Shown here: in pieces, positions 26,107 to 34,424 of the stretch
How the letters are laid out: every line of letters begins with the position of its first letter
How positions within the stretch are numbered: position 1 is the first letter of the stretch
Assembly (NCBI RefSeq): GCF_030063145.1
Contig: NZ_JASISM010000005.1
Coordinates: 296,452 to 360,451 of the forward strand
Direction of reading: 5' to 3'
Source of the DNA: Cryobacterium sp. PH31-L1
GTDB lineage: Bacteria; Actinomycetota; Actinomycetes; Actinomycetales; Microbacteriaceae
DNA length: 64,000 nucleotides
Translations under genes and position numbers: made by a program
The notes under the pieces: generated by a model
Databases searched by the model: none
Seen by the model: only the letters and a program-made list of their open reading frames with translations
What the model was told of the DNA's origin: nothing

Positions 26107-26498
26107 GCGTTCACCGTCGGCAGCACGTTCGACACTCTCTGATACGAGGTCTGCGTTCCGCGGATCTGCACCGCGAACGCCCCGACCCGCGCGGCCGGGC
26201 GAACTGCCTGGAGAAGGCTCCCGCCGCCAGTCAACGGAGTGCTCAGCGCTCCCACGAATGCGTCGCCAGCACCCGCACTATCAACGGCGACAATCGTCGG
26301 GGACGCCACGGCGTTGGTACCCTCCCGGTCGGCGCAGATAGCACCCTTGCCGCCGGGCAAGAACTTCATCGACGTTCCGATGAGGGTCTCGCCCGGCTTC
26401 GGGTGACGCTGCACGCGGATCAGCTGATCGACGTTGATAGATCCAACGACGACGACGGAACCGGGCAGAGTGGTGGCACTACTGGCAAGGTGACTCAC
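26103..26498 (-). pseudogene. rbsK: ribokinase with in-frame internal deletion
   Basis: 131 residues against about 300 in normal ribokinase. The first 50 are the true N-terminus (VVVVGSINVDQLIRVQRHPK, then KFLPGGKGA), and the rest is the true C-terminus (EGTNAVASPTIVAVDSAGAG followed by DAFVGALS, which keeps the catalytic Asp). About 165 residues in between, carrying most of the lid and sugar and nucleotide contacts, are missing without loss of frame. Coupled by four-base overlaps to rbsB before and rbsD after, so translation of rbsD is preserved. Almost certainly inactive as a kinase. Confidence 0.85.
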
Positions 26499-27436
26499 TT
26501 GGCGAAGTCGCCGACATTCGTCTTGGTGACGGAGACGACCTCGACCGGAACGGTCTTCGCGATCGTCTCGCCCTTGATGGCCTTGATGGCGGATTCGACG
26601 GCAAGCTTGCCGAGTTCGGCCGGCTGCTGCGCGATCGTGGCGACCAGGGTGCCCGCCGTGATGGCGTCGAGTCCGTCGGTCGTGCCGTCGAAGCCGACAA
26701 CGAAGACCTCGGAGCCGGCCTTATCGCCCAGCGCCTGGATGGCGCCAAGGGCCATTTCATCGTTTTCGGCGAACAGACCCGTCACGCCCGGGTTGGCCTG
26801 CAGCAGGTTGGTCGTGACATCGAGCGCGGCGGCGCGGTCGAAGTTGGCCGTCTGCGTTGCAACAACGGTGATGTCGGGGTAGGCCTTCATGCCCTCGTCG
26901 AAGCCGGCGCCGCGCTCTCGGCTGGCTGACGTTCCCGCTACGCCTTGCAAGTGGATGACAGTGCCCGTTTCGCCCATGGCTTTGGCGAGCTCGTCAGCGG
27001 CCTGACGACCACCGGCGACGTTGTCGCTGGCGACGAGCGACGCCAGGTCTACGCCGGTGACGGTGCGGTCGACTCCGATGACCGGAATACCGGCGGTGAT
27101 CAAAGCATCCACTGCCGAAGCGGCAGCATCCGAGTCCACCGGATTGACGATGACGGCCTTGGCACCGCTTGCGGCAGCGGTAGCGAGCTGGTTGGCCTGC
27201 GTGGCCGAGTCGTTCTGGGCGTCAACGATGCTCAGCTCTACTCCAGCCTCCTTGGCTGCAGCCTGTGCACCGTCGCGCAGTTCCACGAAGAACGGGTTGT
27301 TCAGGGTGGAAATGGCCATCACGATTTTATCGCCGGGAGCCTCCCCTCCGCCGCGGCCACAGGCAGTGGTTCCGACCAGAATTAGGGCCGCTGTTGCGGT
27401 CACTGCCGCGATTTTGAGGAACGAGGCTGACTTCAT
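26495..27436 (-). CDS. rbsB: ribose ABC transporter substrate-binding lipoprotein
   Basis: 313 residues. Lipoprotein signal with lipobox LVGTTAC (Cys near residue 26). Periplasmic-binding-protein type I fold: IVMAISTLNNPFFVELRDGA, KAVIVNPVDSDAAASAVDAL, IPVIGVDRTV and FAENDEMALGAIQAL. Ribose-binding residues such as N-N-P-F-F and the D-R turn are kept. Feeds the RbsAC importer from outside the membrane. AAAGGAAAC precedes the ATG. Confidence 0.93.
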   Translation of the reverse strand: MKSASFLKIAAVTATAALILVGTTACGRGGGEAPGDKIVMAISTLNNPFFVELRDGAQAAAKEAGVELSIVDAQNDSATQANQLATAAASGAKAVIVNPVDSDAAASAVDALITAGIPVIGVDRTVTGVDLASLVASDNVAGGRQAADELAKAMGETGTVIHLQGVAGTSASRERGAGFDEGMKAYPDITVVATQTANFDRAAALDVTTNLLQANPGVTGLFAENDEMALGAIQALGDKAGSEVFVVGFDGTTDGLDAITAGTLVATIAQQPAELGKLAVESAIKAIKGETIAKTVPVEVVSVTKTNVGDFAK

Positions 27437-27486
27437 TGTGTTTCCTTTGGGTGAGGCGAATGGAATGGAAAGTTTGCTGACAGCGG

Positions 27487-28458
27487 TCAGCTGTTGCGGG
27501 TCTTGCGGCGCAGCACGTCGATACCGACTGCGAGGGCAATCACGAGACCAATCACGACCTGTTGCCAGAACGAGGTCACATTGAGCAAGTTCAGGCCGTT
27601 GCGAATGACGACCAGAACCAGGGCTCCCACGAGGGTGCCCGAAATTCTGCCGAGGCCTCCGGAGAGGGATGCTCCTCCGATCACGACGGCCGCAATGGCG
27701 TCGAGCTCGTAGCCGGCCGCGGCCTGGGGCTGCGCTGAATCGAGGCGTCCGGCGAGCAGCAGCCCAGCGAGGGCGGCGAAGAGTCCAGCCAGCGCAAAGA
27801 CGGTGACGAGGATGCGCTTGACCGGCAGACCCGAGAGCCGGGCCGCCTCTGCGTTGCCGCCGACGGCATACATCGACCGGCCGATCACTGTGCGGTTGAG
27901 CACGAACGAGGCAACCAGGGCGCTGATCACGAGAATGACAATCGGCATCGGTACCGGTCCGAGGCTGCCGCCGAGAAAGGAAACCTCGGGCGCAGTCTTG
28001 ATCGGCCGACCGTCGGAGATCACCAGGGTCAGTCCGCGGGCCACGCTGAGCATGGCGAGGGTCGCAATGAACGACGGCAGCTTTCCGTAGGCATTCGCCA
28101 AACCATTGATCATTCCGGCGAGCGCTCCGACCACCAGACCAATCACGAGGGCGAGCCAGCCGGGGAGACCGGCGCTGACGAACATCCAGCCCGACGACAT
28201 CGCCGACAGTGCAGCCACGCTGCCGACGGACAGGTCGATCCCGCCGGCCACGATGACAAAGGTCATGCCGAAGGCCAACACGGCCACGGTGGAGACCTGG
28301 ATACCGATGTTGAGCACGTTCTGCCCGGTCAGAAAGTCCGGGGTAGCGATGAACAGGGCGAGGCAGAGCACGACGAGGCCGACCAGTGCGCCGTTGTTGG
28401 CGAGAAACTTCTTGTAGTCGAGACCGCGGCGCGGCGTCGGGAGGGTGGTGGTGGACAT
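27487..28458 (-). CDS. rbsC: ribose ABC transporter permease
   Basis: 323 residues with about ten membrane helices. Family landmarks: GMTFVIVAGGIDLSVGSVAA near 60, IVLVISALVASFVLNRTVIG-type middle, ALGGNAEAARLSG-like motif seen as AVGGNAEAARLSGLPVKRI, and AAVVIGGASLSGGLGRISG near 255, which contacts the ATPase. Forms the membrane pore for ribose uptake. Ten bases after rbsA, 50 before rbsB. Confidence 0.94.
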   Translation of the reverse strand: MSTTTLPTPRRGLDYKKFLANNGALVGLVVLCLALFIATPDFLTGQNVLNIGIQVSTVAVLAFGMTFVIVAGGIDLSVGSVAALSAMSSGWMFVSAGLPGWLALVIGLVVGALAGMINGLANAYGKLPSFIATLAMLSVARGLTLVISDGRPIKTAPEVSFLGGSLGPVPMPIVILVISALVASFVLNRTVIGRSMYAVGGNAEAARLSGLPVKRILVTVFALAGLFAALAGLLLAGRLDSAQPQAAAGYELDAIAAVVIGGASLSGGLGRISGTLVGALVLVVIRNGLNLLNVTSFWQQVVIGLVIALAVGIDVLRRKTRNS

Positions 28459-28467
28459 GATGTTTCC

Positions 28468-29982
28468 CTATCTCTGTTCGTGGGTCTCGTCGACATCGCG
28501 GGCAGCGAGCGTCATGACTGCGTCTTGGGTTGCCTCGGCGGCGCTGATCTCGCCGGCGATCCGGCCGTCGCGCATCACCAGGATGCGGTCGCTCATTCCG
28601 AGAATCTCGGGCAGCTCACTGGAGACCATGACAATCGCTCCCCCGGCCGCCGTGATCGTGTTCATCAGTTCGTAGATCTCGACCTTGGCACCCACGTCCA
28701 CACCGCGGGTGGGCTCGTCGAGCAGCAAGATCGTCGAGGCGGCGATGATCCAGCGACCGAACACGGCCTTCTGCTGGTTGCCGCCGGAGAGTGCGCCGAT
28801 CGGCTGGTCGATGGTGTGCATTCGTATGCGCAGTCTCTTCGCGACCGCGCTTGCCCGGCTGCGCTGGCCGGCGAAGTCGACCAGTCCCAGCTTCGCGGTG
28901 GAGGCGAGGGTGGCGTAGCCGAGGTTGTTATTAACGGATGCGTCAAGCACTAGTCCCTGTGCCTTGCGGTCCTCCGGCACATGCCCGATACCCGCCGCGA
29001 TCGCGGCTTTGATGTTGCCCTTTGGCAGGTGCTGCCCGCGCACGGTGACCGTGCCGGAGGTGTACCGATCGGCCCCGGCGATGGCCCGAATAAGTTCGGT
29101 GCGTCCCGCGCCGACCAGTCCCGCGACGCCGAGCACTTCGCCCGCCTTGACGGTGAAGCTGATGCCGCTGAACAGCCCGGTCGAAGTGAGATTCTCCACG
29201 GTGAGCACCTCGGCGGCCTCACTCAGGTTTTCGGACACCCGCGGGAACTGGTCCTCGATGCCGCGGCCCACCATCAGCTTGACGAGCTCGTCTTCGGAGG
29301 TTGCGGCCGGAACCTCTCCGATAAATTCGCCGTCGCGCAGCACGGTGACGGTGTCTCCGATCTCGGCGATCTCGTCGAGGTGGTGGCTGATGAACAGCAT
29401 GCCGACGCCCCGCTGGCGCAGGTCGGCCATGACAGCGAACAGGTTTTCGGTTTCGTGTCGGGTGAGAGCCGCGGTGGGTTCGTCAAGGATGAGAATGCGG
29501 GCTTTGATACTCAGTGCCTTGGCTATCTCGACCAGCTGCTGTCGGGCGATGCCCAGTTCTCCGACCAAGGTGTCAACGTCGATTTCCAACCCGATCAGGG
29601 CCAGAGCGGCACGGGCCTGCTGGCGCAGGGCGCGACGGTCTACGAGACCGTGCCTGGTCGGCATCCGTCCAAGCATGACGTTCTCGGCAATGCTCATGGT
29701 GGCTACCAGGTTCAGTTCCTGGTGGATCGTGGCGATACCCAGCGCCTCCGCCGCGCGGGTGTTCGGCAGGGTGACCGTTGTGCCATCAACGACGATGTGG
29801 CCGGAGTCCGGCTGGTAGACACCCGCCATCATCTTGATCAGCGTGGACTTGCCGGCGCCGTTCTCCCCGAGCAACACCTGAACCTGGCCGGGGTAGACAC
29901 TGACCGTGACGTCGTGGATGACCGTGACGGGTCCAAAGACCTTCCCCACATTCTGCAGGGTCAGCAGTGGTCGTTGAGTCAT
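28468..29982 (-). CDS. rbsA: ribose ABC transporter ATPase (two nucleotide-binding domains)
   Basis: 504 residues with two ABC domains. First: Walker A GENGAGKSTLIKMM near 38, signature region LGIARQQLVEIAKALS, Walker B ILILDEPTAALT. Second: degenerate Walker A AGLVGAGRTELIRAI near 290, signature GALSGGNQQKAVFGRWI and Walker B LLLDEPTRGVD. The changed second Walker A (GAGRT) is normal for this sugar-importer family. ATG 29982 is one base from the stop of rbsR, so the two are coupled. Confidence 0.95.
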   Translation of the reverse strand: MTQRPLLTLQNVGKVFGPVTVIHDVTVSVYPGQVQVLLGENGAGKSTLIKMMAGVYQPDSGHIVVDGTTVTLPNTRAAEALGIATIHQELNLVATMSIAENVMLGRMPTRHGLVDRRALRQQARAALALIGLEIDVDTLVGELGIARQQLVEIAKALSIKARILILDEPTAALTRHETENLFAVMADLRQRGVGMLFISHHLDEIAEIGDTVTVLRDGEFIGEVPAATSEDELVKLMVGRGIEDQFPRVSENLSEAAEVLTVENLTSTGLFSGISFTVKAGEVLGVAGLVGAGRTELIRAIAGADRYTSGTVTVRGQHLPKGNIKAAIAAGIGHVPEDRKAQGLVLDASVNNNLGYATLASTAKLGLVDFAGQRSRASAVAKRLRIRMHTIDQPIGALSGGNQQKAVFGRWIIAASTILLLDEPTRGVDVGAKVEIYELMNTITAAGGAIVMVSSELPEILGMSDRILVMRDGRIAGEISAAEATQDAVMTLAARDVDETHEQR

Positions 29983-29983
29983 G

Positions 29984-31012
29984 TCAGTTCTTCCTTCGGC
30001 TGGATGCAGGCAGGATGGGCAACGACGATGAGCCACGGATGACGAGTTCGCTGGGCAGCACCACCGATTGGGGTGAGTTGCCAGCGATGACCTCGAGCAG
30101 CATGTCGACGGCGATCCGGCCCATGTCCTCGACACTGTGGGAGATGACGCTGAGTGCCGGGTCGAGCAGGGCAAACCATTCAATGTCGTCGAAGGCGACC
30201 AGCGCGAGGTCCGTTCCGATGCGCAGACCCAACTTGTGCAGAATGGCAATGGCTCCGACGGCCATCAGGCTGTCCGCGGCGAGCAAGGCTGTTGGCGGGT
30301 CGTGCAACTCGAGTAAGGCGTGCAGGCCGGCCGAGCCACTCGCCGCCTGGAAGTCTCCGAAGTAGACCAGGTCGGGGTCCTGGCTGAGACCGGCGTCGGC
30401 CACGGCCGCCGCGAAGGCGGCAAACCGGTCGCGGCCGGTGGAGGTCGCCTGCGGGCCGGAGATGTAGCCGATCCGGGTGTGCCCGAGGGCGGCGAGGTGG
30501 TCGATGGTCTGACGGATGCCTACTGTGCTGTCTGTGGTGACGCTCGGCACGTCGATGCCGTCGACGGTGCGGTCCACGAAGACCGTTGGAATCTCGCGCT
30601 CGATCAGAGAACGGATGCTGCCGCCCCCGTCGCCGAGTGGCGCCACGATGATGCCGTCTACCCGCCGAGAGATCAGCGTATCCAGGTACCGGTCCTGCTG
30701 TTCCTTCTGCTCGTTGGCGTTTCCGAGCAGGGTGACATAGCCCTCGGACAGGGCTGCTTGCTCGACGGTATGGGCGAGGTCGGCGAAGAACGGGTTACGT
30801 ACGTCCGGTACCAGCAGCCCGATGGAATCACTGCGGGTCGAGCGCAGGGCCCTGGCCTGGGCGTTGGGCCGATAGTCAAGCTCGATGACCGCCGCGGCGA
30901 CCTTGTCCCGCGCCTGGGCGGAGGTGGCCGGATTACCGGAGAGCACTCGGGACGCGGTGGCCGCCGAAACGCCAGCCAGTGCGGCCACGTCCTTGATTGT
31001 GATGTCCGCCAT
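29984..31012 (-). CDS. rbsR: LacI family repressor of the ribose operon
   Basis: 342 residues. N-terminal helix-turn-helix TIKDVAALAGVSAATASRVL and hinge YRPNAQARALRS, then the sugar-binding core (IGLLVPDVRNPFFADLAHTV, VDGIIVAPLGDGG, GYISGPQATSTGRDRFAAF). First gene of the operon; ATG 31012 with GTGAAGAAG upstream. Two overlapping palindromes at 31034-31063 just before the start are its likely operator, giving autoregulated ribose induction. Confidence 0.92.
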   Translation of the reverse strand: MADITIKDVAALAGVSAATASRVLSGNPATSAQARDKVAAAVIELDYRPNAQARALRSTRSDSIGLLVPDVRNPFFADLAHTVEQAALSEGYVTLLGNANEQKEQQDRYLDTLISRRVDGIIVAPLGDGGGSIRSLIEREIPTVFVDRTVDGIDVPSVTTDSTVGIRQTIDHLAALGHTRIGYISGPQATSTGRDRFAAFAAAVADAGLSQDPDLVYFGDFQAASGSAGLHALLELHDPPTALLAADSLMAVGAIAILHKLGLRIGTDLALVAFDDIEWFALLDPALSVISHSVEDMGRIAVDMLLEVIAGNSPQSVVLPSELVIRGSSSLPILPASSRRKN

Positions 31013-31033
31013 CTTCTTCACCTCATTGTGGTC

Positions 31034-31063
31034 ATGGAATCGATTCCATGGAATCGATTCCAT
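31034..31063. promoter_or_regulatory. tandem LacI-type operator of the ribose operon
   Basis: ATGGAATCGATTCCAT occurs at 31034-31049 and again at 31048-31063, sharing two bases. Each is a perfect 16-bp palindrome with central CG as in LacI/GalR sites. Located 22 bases before rbsR. Confidence 0.9.
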
Positions 31064-31325
31064 ACTAGGTCGTGAAGAGAACGTGTGTCAAAGTGCCCCG
31101 GTGTAGGGGACACACGTCTGCACCGGGCTTCGGATCGAAGCCTTCACCCGCCCTGCTCCTGCCCGCGCGATCAGCGGATGCCTTGGGTAGGTCAGACAGT
31201 GCCACGTTCCAGCCTCGACCAGATCCGTGGCACGGCGTAACGTTGCGTGAGCGGATGTCACCGTCGACACGTGCCACGGCACGGGGTTCCCCCGCATTCC
31301 ACCACCGGCACAGAAAGTTTTTTCT

Positions 31326-32393
31326 ATGACGACCACCGTTCCTGCCCTCGCCGCCCCCGCGGCCAACCAGCCCCTCGTTCGCACCACGATCGCCTTGCGC
31401 ACTCCCGGCGCTCACGACGTCGCGATCGATATCAAGTTCGCCGGCATCTGCCACTCCGACATTCATCAGGCTCGCGATGAGTGGGGCGTGGGACTGTTCC
31501 CGATGGTTCCCGGACACGAGATCGCCGGCATCGTCTCCGCCATCGGCAGCGACGTCACCCGGTACCGCGTCGGCGACCGGGTCGGCGTCGGCTGCTTCGT
31601 TGATTCCTGCCGCGAGTGCGCCAACTGCCTCGCTGGCGAAGAGCAGTATTGCCTGAAAGGCGAGGTCGGTACCTACAACGACCGTAACCACGACGGCACC
31701 CCCACCAACGGCGGCTATAGCACCGCGATCGTCGTCGACGAGAACTACGTGCTCGGCATCCCCGACGGCATCGAGCTCTCCGAGGCTGCTCCCCTGCTCT
31801 GCGCCGGCATCACACTGTTCTCCCCCCTCACGAACTGGAAAGCCGGCCCCGGCAAGAAGGTCGCCATCCTGGGCATGGGCGGCCTCGGACACATGGGTGT
31901 GAAGATCGCCCACGCGCTCGGCGCCGAGGTCACCGTTCTCAGCCAGACCCTCAGCAAGAAGGAAGACGGCCTGCGATTCGGCGCAGATCACTACTACGCC
32001 ACCAGCGACCCGACCACCTTCACCGAGCTCGAGAATCACTTCGACCTCATCGTGAACACCGTGGCCGCGAACCTCGAACTGGAGGGCTACCTCAGGCTAC
32101 TCGCCCTCAACGGCACGCTCGTGCACGTTGGAATCCCCACTGAGCCTGACAGCGTGAAGATGTTCTGGCTTGCCGCCCAGCGTCGCTCCATCGCCGCCTC
32201 CAAGATCGGTGGCATCCGCCAGACCCAGGAGATGCTCGACTTTTGCGCCGCTCACGAAATCGGCGCCGACATTGAGATCATTTCGGTCGATCAGGTGAAC
32301 GAAGCATACGAGCGCGTTATCCGCAGCGACGTGCGCTACCGTTTCGTCATCGACGTGGCCACGTTTGCCAACGAGACCCGCGCCGACGCATAG
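31326..32393 (+). CDS. zinc-dependent alcohol dehydrogenase (YahK/CAD type)
   Basis: 355 residues. Catalytic zinc ligands in [15 protein letters not shown] and [10 protein letters not shown]; structural zinc cysteines in [16 protein letters not shown] near residue 95; NADP loop [20 protein letters not shown] near 178. This is the cinnamyl-alcohol/aldehyde reductase branch of MDR enzymes, usually NADPH-dependent with broad aldehyde range. ATG 31326 has only a weak AGAAAG site. Stands alone, with a hairpin after it at 32453. Confidence 0.92.
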   Translation: MTTTVPALAAPAANQPLVRTTIALRTPGAHDVAIDIKFAGICHSDIHQARDEWGVGLFPMVPGHEIAGIVSAIGSDVTRYRVGDRVGVGCFVDSCRECANCLAGEEQYCLKGEVGTYNDRNHDGTPTNGGYSTAIVVDENYVLGIPDGIELSEAAPLLCAGITLFSPLTNWKAGPGKKVAILGMGGLGHMGVKIAHALGAEVTVLSQTLSKKEDGLRFGADHYYATSDPTTFTELENHFDLIVNTVAANLELEGYLRLLALNGTLVHVGIPTEPDSVKMFWLAAQRRSIAASKIGGIRQTQEMLDFCAAHEIGADIEIISVDQVNEAYERVIRSDVRYRFVIDVATFANETRADA

Positions 32394-32452
32394 GCGCCCC
32401 GACCGGCGCTATAGACACCGCCCAGGTCGATAATAAACCCAGGCACGAACCG

Positions 32453-32484
32453 CCCCGGGCCGCAGTTGTCAACGCGGCTCGGGG
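32453..32484 (+). terminator. hairpin after the alcohol dehydrogenase gene
   Basis: CCCCGGGCCGC - ten-base loop - GCGGCTCGGGG, 11 pairs with one G-T. No T-tract, 60 bases after the stop. The stretch 32485-32647 shows no gene. Confidence 0.55.
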
Positions 32485-32647
32485 CATCCGTCGTTAATCG
32501 TGCACCGCTTCGAACACGTCATTCCCCTTACAGCGATGCTTGAAGCCTGCACTGCCTGGTGCGCTCTGGAAAGCTCGATCTCGTGCCCTGCGCCGACAAG
32601 CGCGCCCGCCTCGGGGCGCCGAATCTTGGCCCGAAGGATTTGACGCG

Positions 32648-33526
32648 TCAGAGAGAAGACTCGAGCGCGGCGGCATCCGTCTGACCTGCACGCCAGGAGG
32701 CCAGGATGCGCAGCGCGTCGCTTGAGGCAGACGTCGGCTGGGTGCTGTAGACGAAGAGTTGCTGGTCTGGTTCGCCCGGAACCGGAAAGGTCTCGTAATC
32801 CACGTCGACCCGGCCCACGATCGGGTGCATGAAGCGCTTCACGCCGAAGGTGCACTCCCACACCCGGTGCTGACTCCACCACGCACGAAATTCGTCGCTC
32901 TTGACGGTCAACTCACCGATCACTTCGTTGAGAGCCGAGTCGTTGGGGTGGGACCGCGCGTCGTGACGGAGCATCGCCGCCACATCGCACGCCACAATCT
33001 CCCAGTCCACGTAGAGTGTGCGCGCTGACGGGTCGAGGAATGTCCACCGGGCCATGCTGCGCCCGAGTCCCGAGCTCTTCGTGAAGTCTTTCAGCAGCAG
33101 CTTGGCGAGGTCGTTCATGGCCAGCACATCCATGCCGACACCGAGCACGAAGGCCGGCTGTGCGGTAAAGGAATCCATTATGGTGCGCACCGAGGGTCGA
33201 ACCGCGTGCGTGCGCCGCCGCTGCTGGCTGCGGCCGCGGGTCGACGCGGACAACAGAGAGAACAGGTAGCTGCGTTCCGCCTCGTTCAGGTGCAACACTC
33301 CGGCGAGCGCATTGACAACGGCGTCGGATGCCTGGGTAACCCGGCCCTGCTCCATGCGCGCGTAGTAATCCACGCTCACGCCGGCCAGCCCGGCTACTTC
33401 GTCACGGCGCAGTCCGGGTACCCGCCGTGCGGCCGCGTGGGGGTTCACCGGCAGGCCGACATCAGCTGGCGTCAGTCGTGCCCGGGCTGAGCGCAGAAAA
33501 TCAGCGAGGGTATCTTTGTCGTCCAT
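32648..33526 (-). CDS. helix-turn-helix regulator with MmyB-like ligand domain
   Basis: 292 residues. XRE helix-turn-helix at the N-terminus (VPGLRRDEVAGLAGVSVDYY, then ARMEQGR), preceded by the family start of ADFLRSARARLTPADVGLP. The C-terminal 180 residues are the MmyB-like PAS-type ligand-binding part (AFVLGVGMDVLAMNDLAKLL, then DWEIVACDVAAMLRHDA). In Streptomyces such proteins control antibiotic or oxidoreductase genes next door; here it neighbours an alcohol dehydrogenase on the other side of a convergent gap. ATG 33526 directly follows GGAGGG, closer than ideal. Confidence 0.87.
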   Translation of the reverse strand: MDDKDTLADFLRSARARLTPADVGLPVNPHAAARRVPGLRRDEVAGLAGVSVDYYARMEQGRVTQASDAVVNALAGVLHLNEAERSYLFSLLSASTRGRSQQRRRTHAVRPSVRTIMDSFTAQPAFVLGVGMDVLAMNDLAKLLLKDFTKSSGLGRSMARWTFLDPSARTLYVDWEIVACDVAAMLRHDARSHPNDSALNEVIGELTVKSDEFRAWWSQHRVWECTFGVKRFMHPIVGRVDVDYETFPVPGEPDQQLFVYSTQPTSASSDALRILASWRAGQTDAAALESSL

Positions 33527-33688
33527 CCCTCCAGTATCTCCCGACCAGGCGCCGTCGCCGGTGGGCCGCAACCGACAGCTAGATTCAGCGTCACCAACTG
33601 AGAGACCGGTCGGGCCTCGCGGCACGGGTTTCGGCACCTGGCACTGGTTGCGACACGGGCCAACGTGCCCAACATGTGCCGTGAGCGC

Positions 33689-34387
33689 TCAGCGCAGGCG
33701 TCGAGCCCGTACCACGACGTCGTGGGTGTGGTGTGCTCCGGCGCCGGTCGCCACGTGGCGAGGCCTCGTCTCGTCGACCTCGATCTGCCAGCTGTCGTCC
33801 AACAGGGCAGCAACCAGGGCCGGGCTCACATAGTCGTCGGGATTGAAGCCGTGGGCCTTGGCCTCATCCGTTGTCGGAGCCGGATGATGCACGATCAGCA
33901 GCACGCCGCCCGGGGCGACCGCCGACAACAGCGAGTGCTCGGCAACGTTCTCCTCGGTGCGCAGAAGCGCGGGGTACTGAGCCGAGACGAGATCGAAGGA
34001 TGCCGTCGGCAGCGCGGCCTCCACGAGGCCGGCGTGCAGCCAGCGCACGCTTACTTCGCGAAGCTCGGCCTGGGCGGCAGCTCGGTCCAGGGCCACCCGG
34101 GACACGTCCAGCGCAGTGACATCCCACCCGCGTTCAGCCAGCCAGAGGGCATCCGCTCCCTCGCCGCAGCCGACGTCCAGTGCGCGCCCGGCGGGGAGAT
34201 CCTGCACCTCGGCAACCATCGTGGCATTGGGCTGCCCGCTCCACAGCTGCGACAGGTCGGCGTAGCGGTCGTCCCAAAATTCCTCTACCGCGCCCGGATC
34301 GCGCGGCGCATGCTCAGCGGATGCTGCCTCCCCGGCCCCGTGAGCGGCATCGGCGTGGCCGTGTAGGTTCTCGTGCGTGTGCTCCAT
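33689..34387 (-). CDS. class I SAM methyltransferase with His-rich N-terminus
   Basis: 232 residues. SAM motif I GRALDVGCGEGADALWLAER near 67, VTALDVSRVALDRAAAQA, FDLVSAQYPALL and PGGVLLIVHH, the TehB/thiopurine-methyltransferase-like pattern (with EEFWDDRYAD at the start). Unusual is the N-terminal 28 residues with seven His (MEHTHENLHGHADAAHGAGE), which could bind Ni, Co or Zn. TehB-type enzymes detoxify tellurite; that role is only suggested. SD weak. Confidence 0.85.
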   Translation of the reverse strand: MEHTHENLHGHADAAHGAGEAASAEHAPRDPGAVEEFWDDRYADLSQLWSGQPNATMVAEVQDLPAGRALDVGCGEGADALWLAERGWDVTALDVSRVALDRAAAQAELREVSVRWLHAGLVEAALPTASFDLVSAQYPALLRTEENVAEHSLLSAVAPGGVLLIVHHPAPTTDEAKAHGFNPDDYVSPALVAALLDDSWQIEVDETRPRHVATGAGAHHTHDVVVRARRLR

Positions 34388-34424
34388 GGTTCAAGCATCC
34401 GACTTTCACGAGTGCACGACAAAT

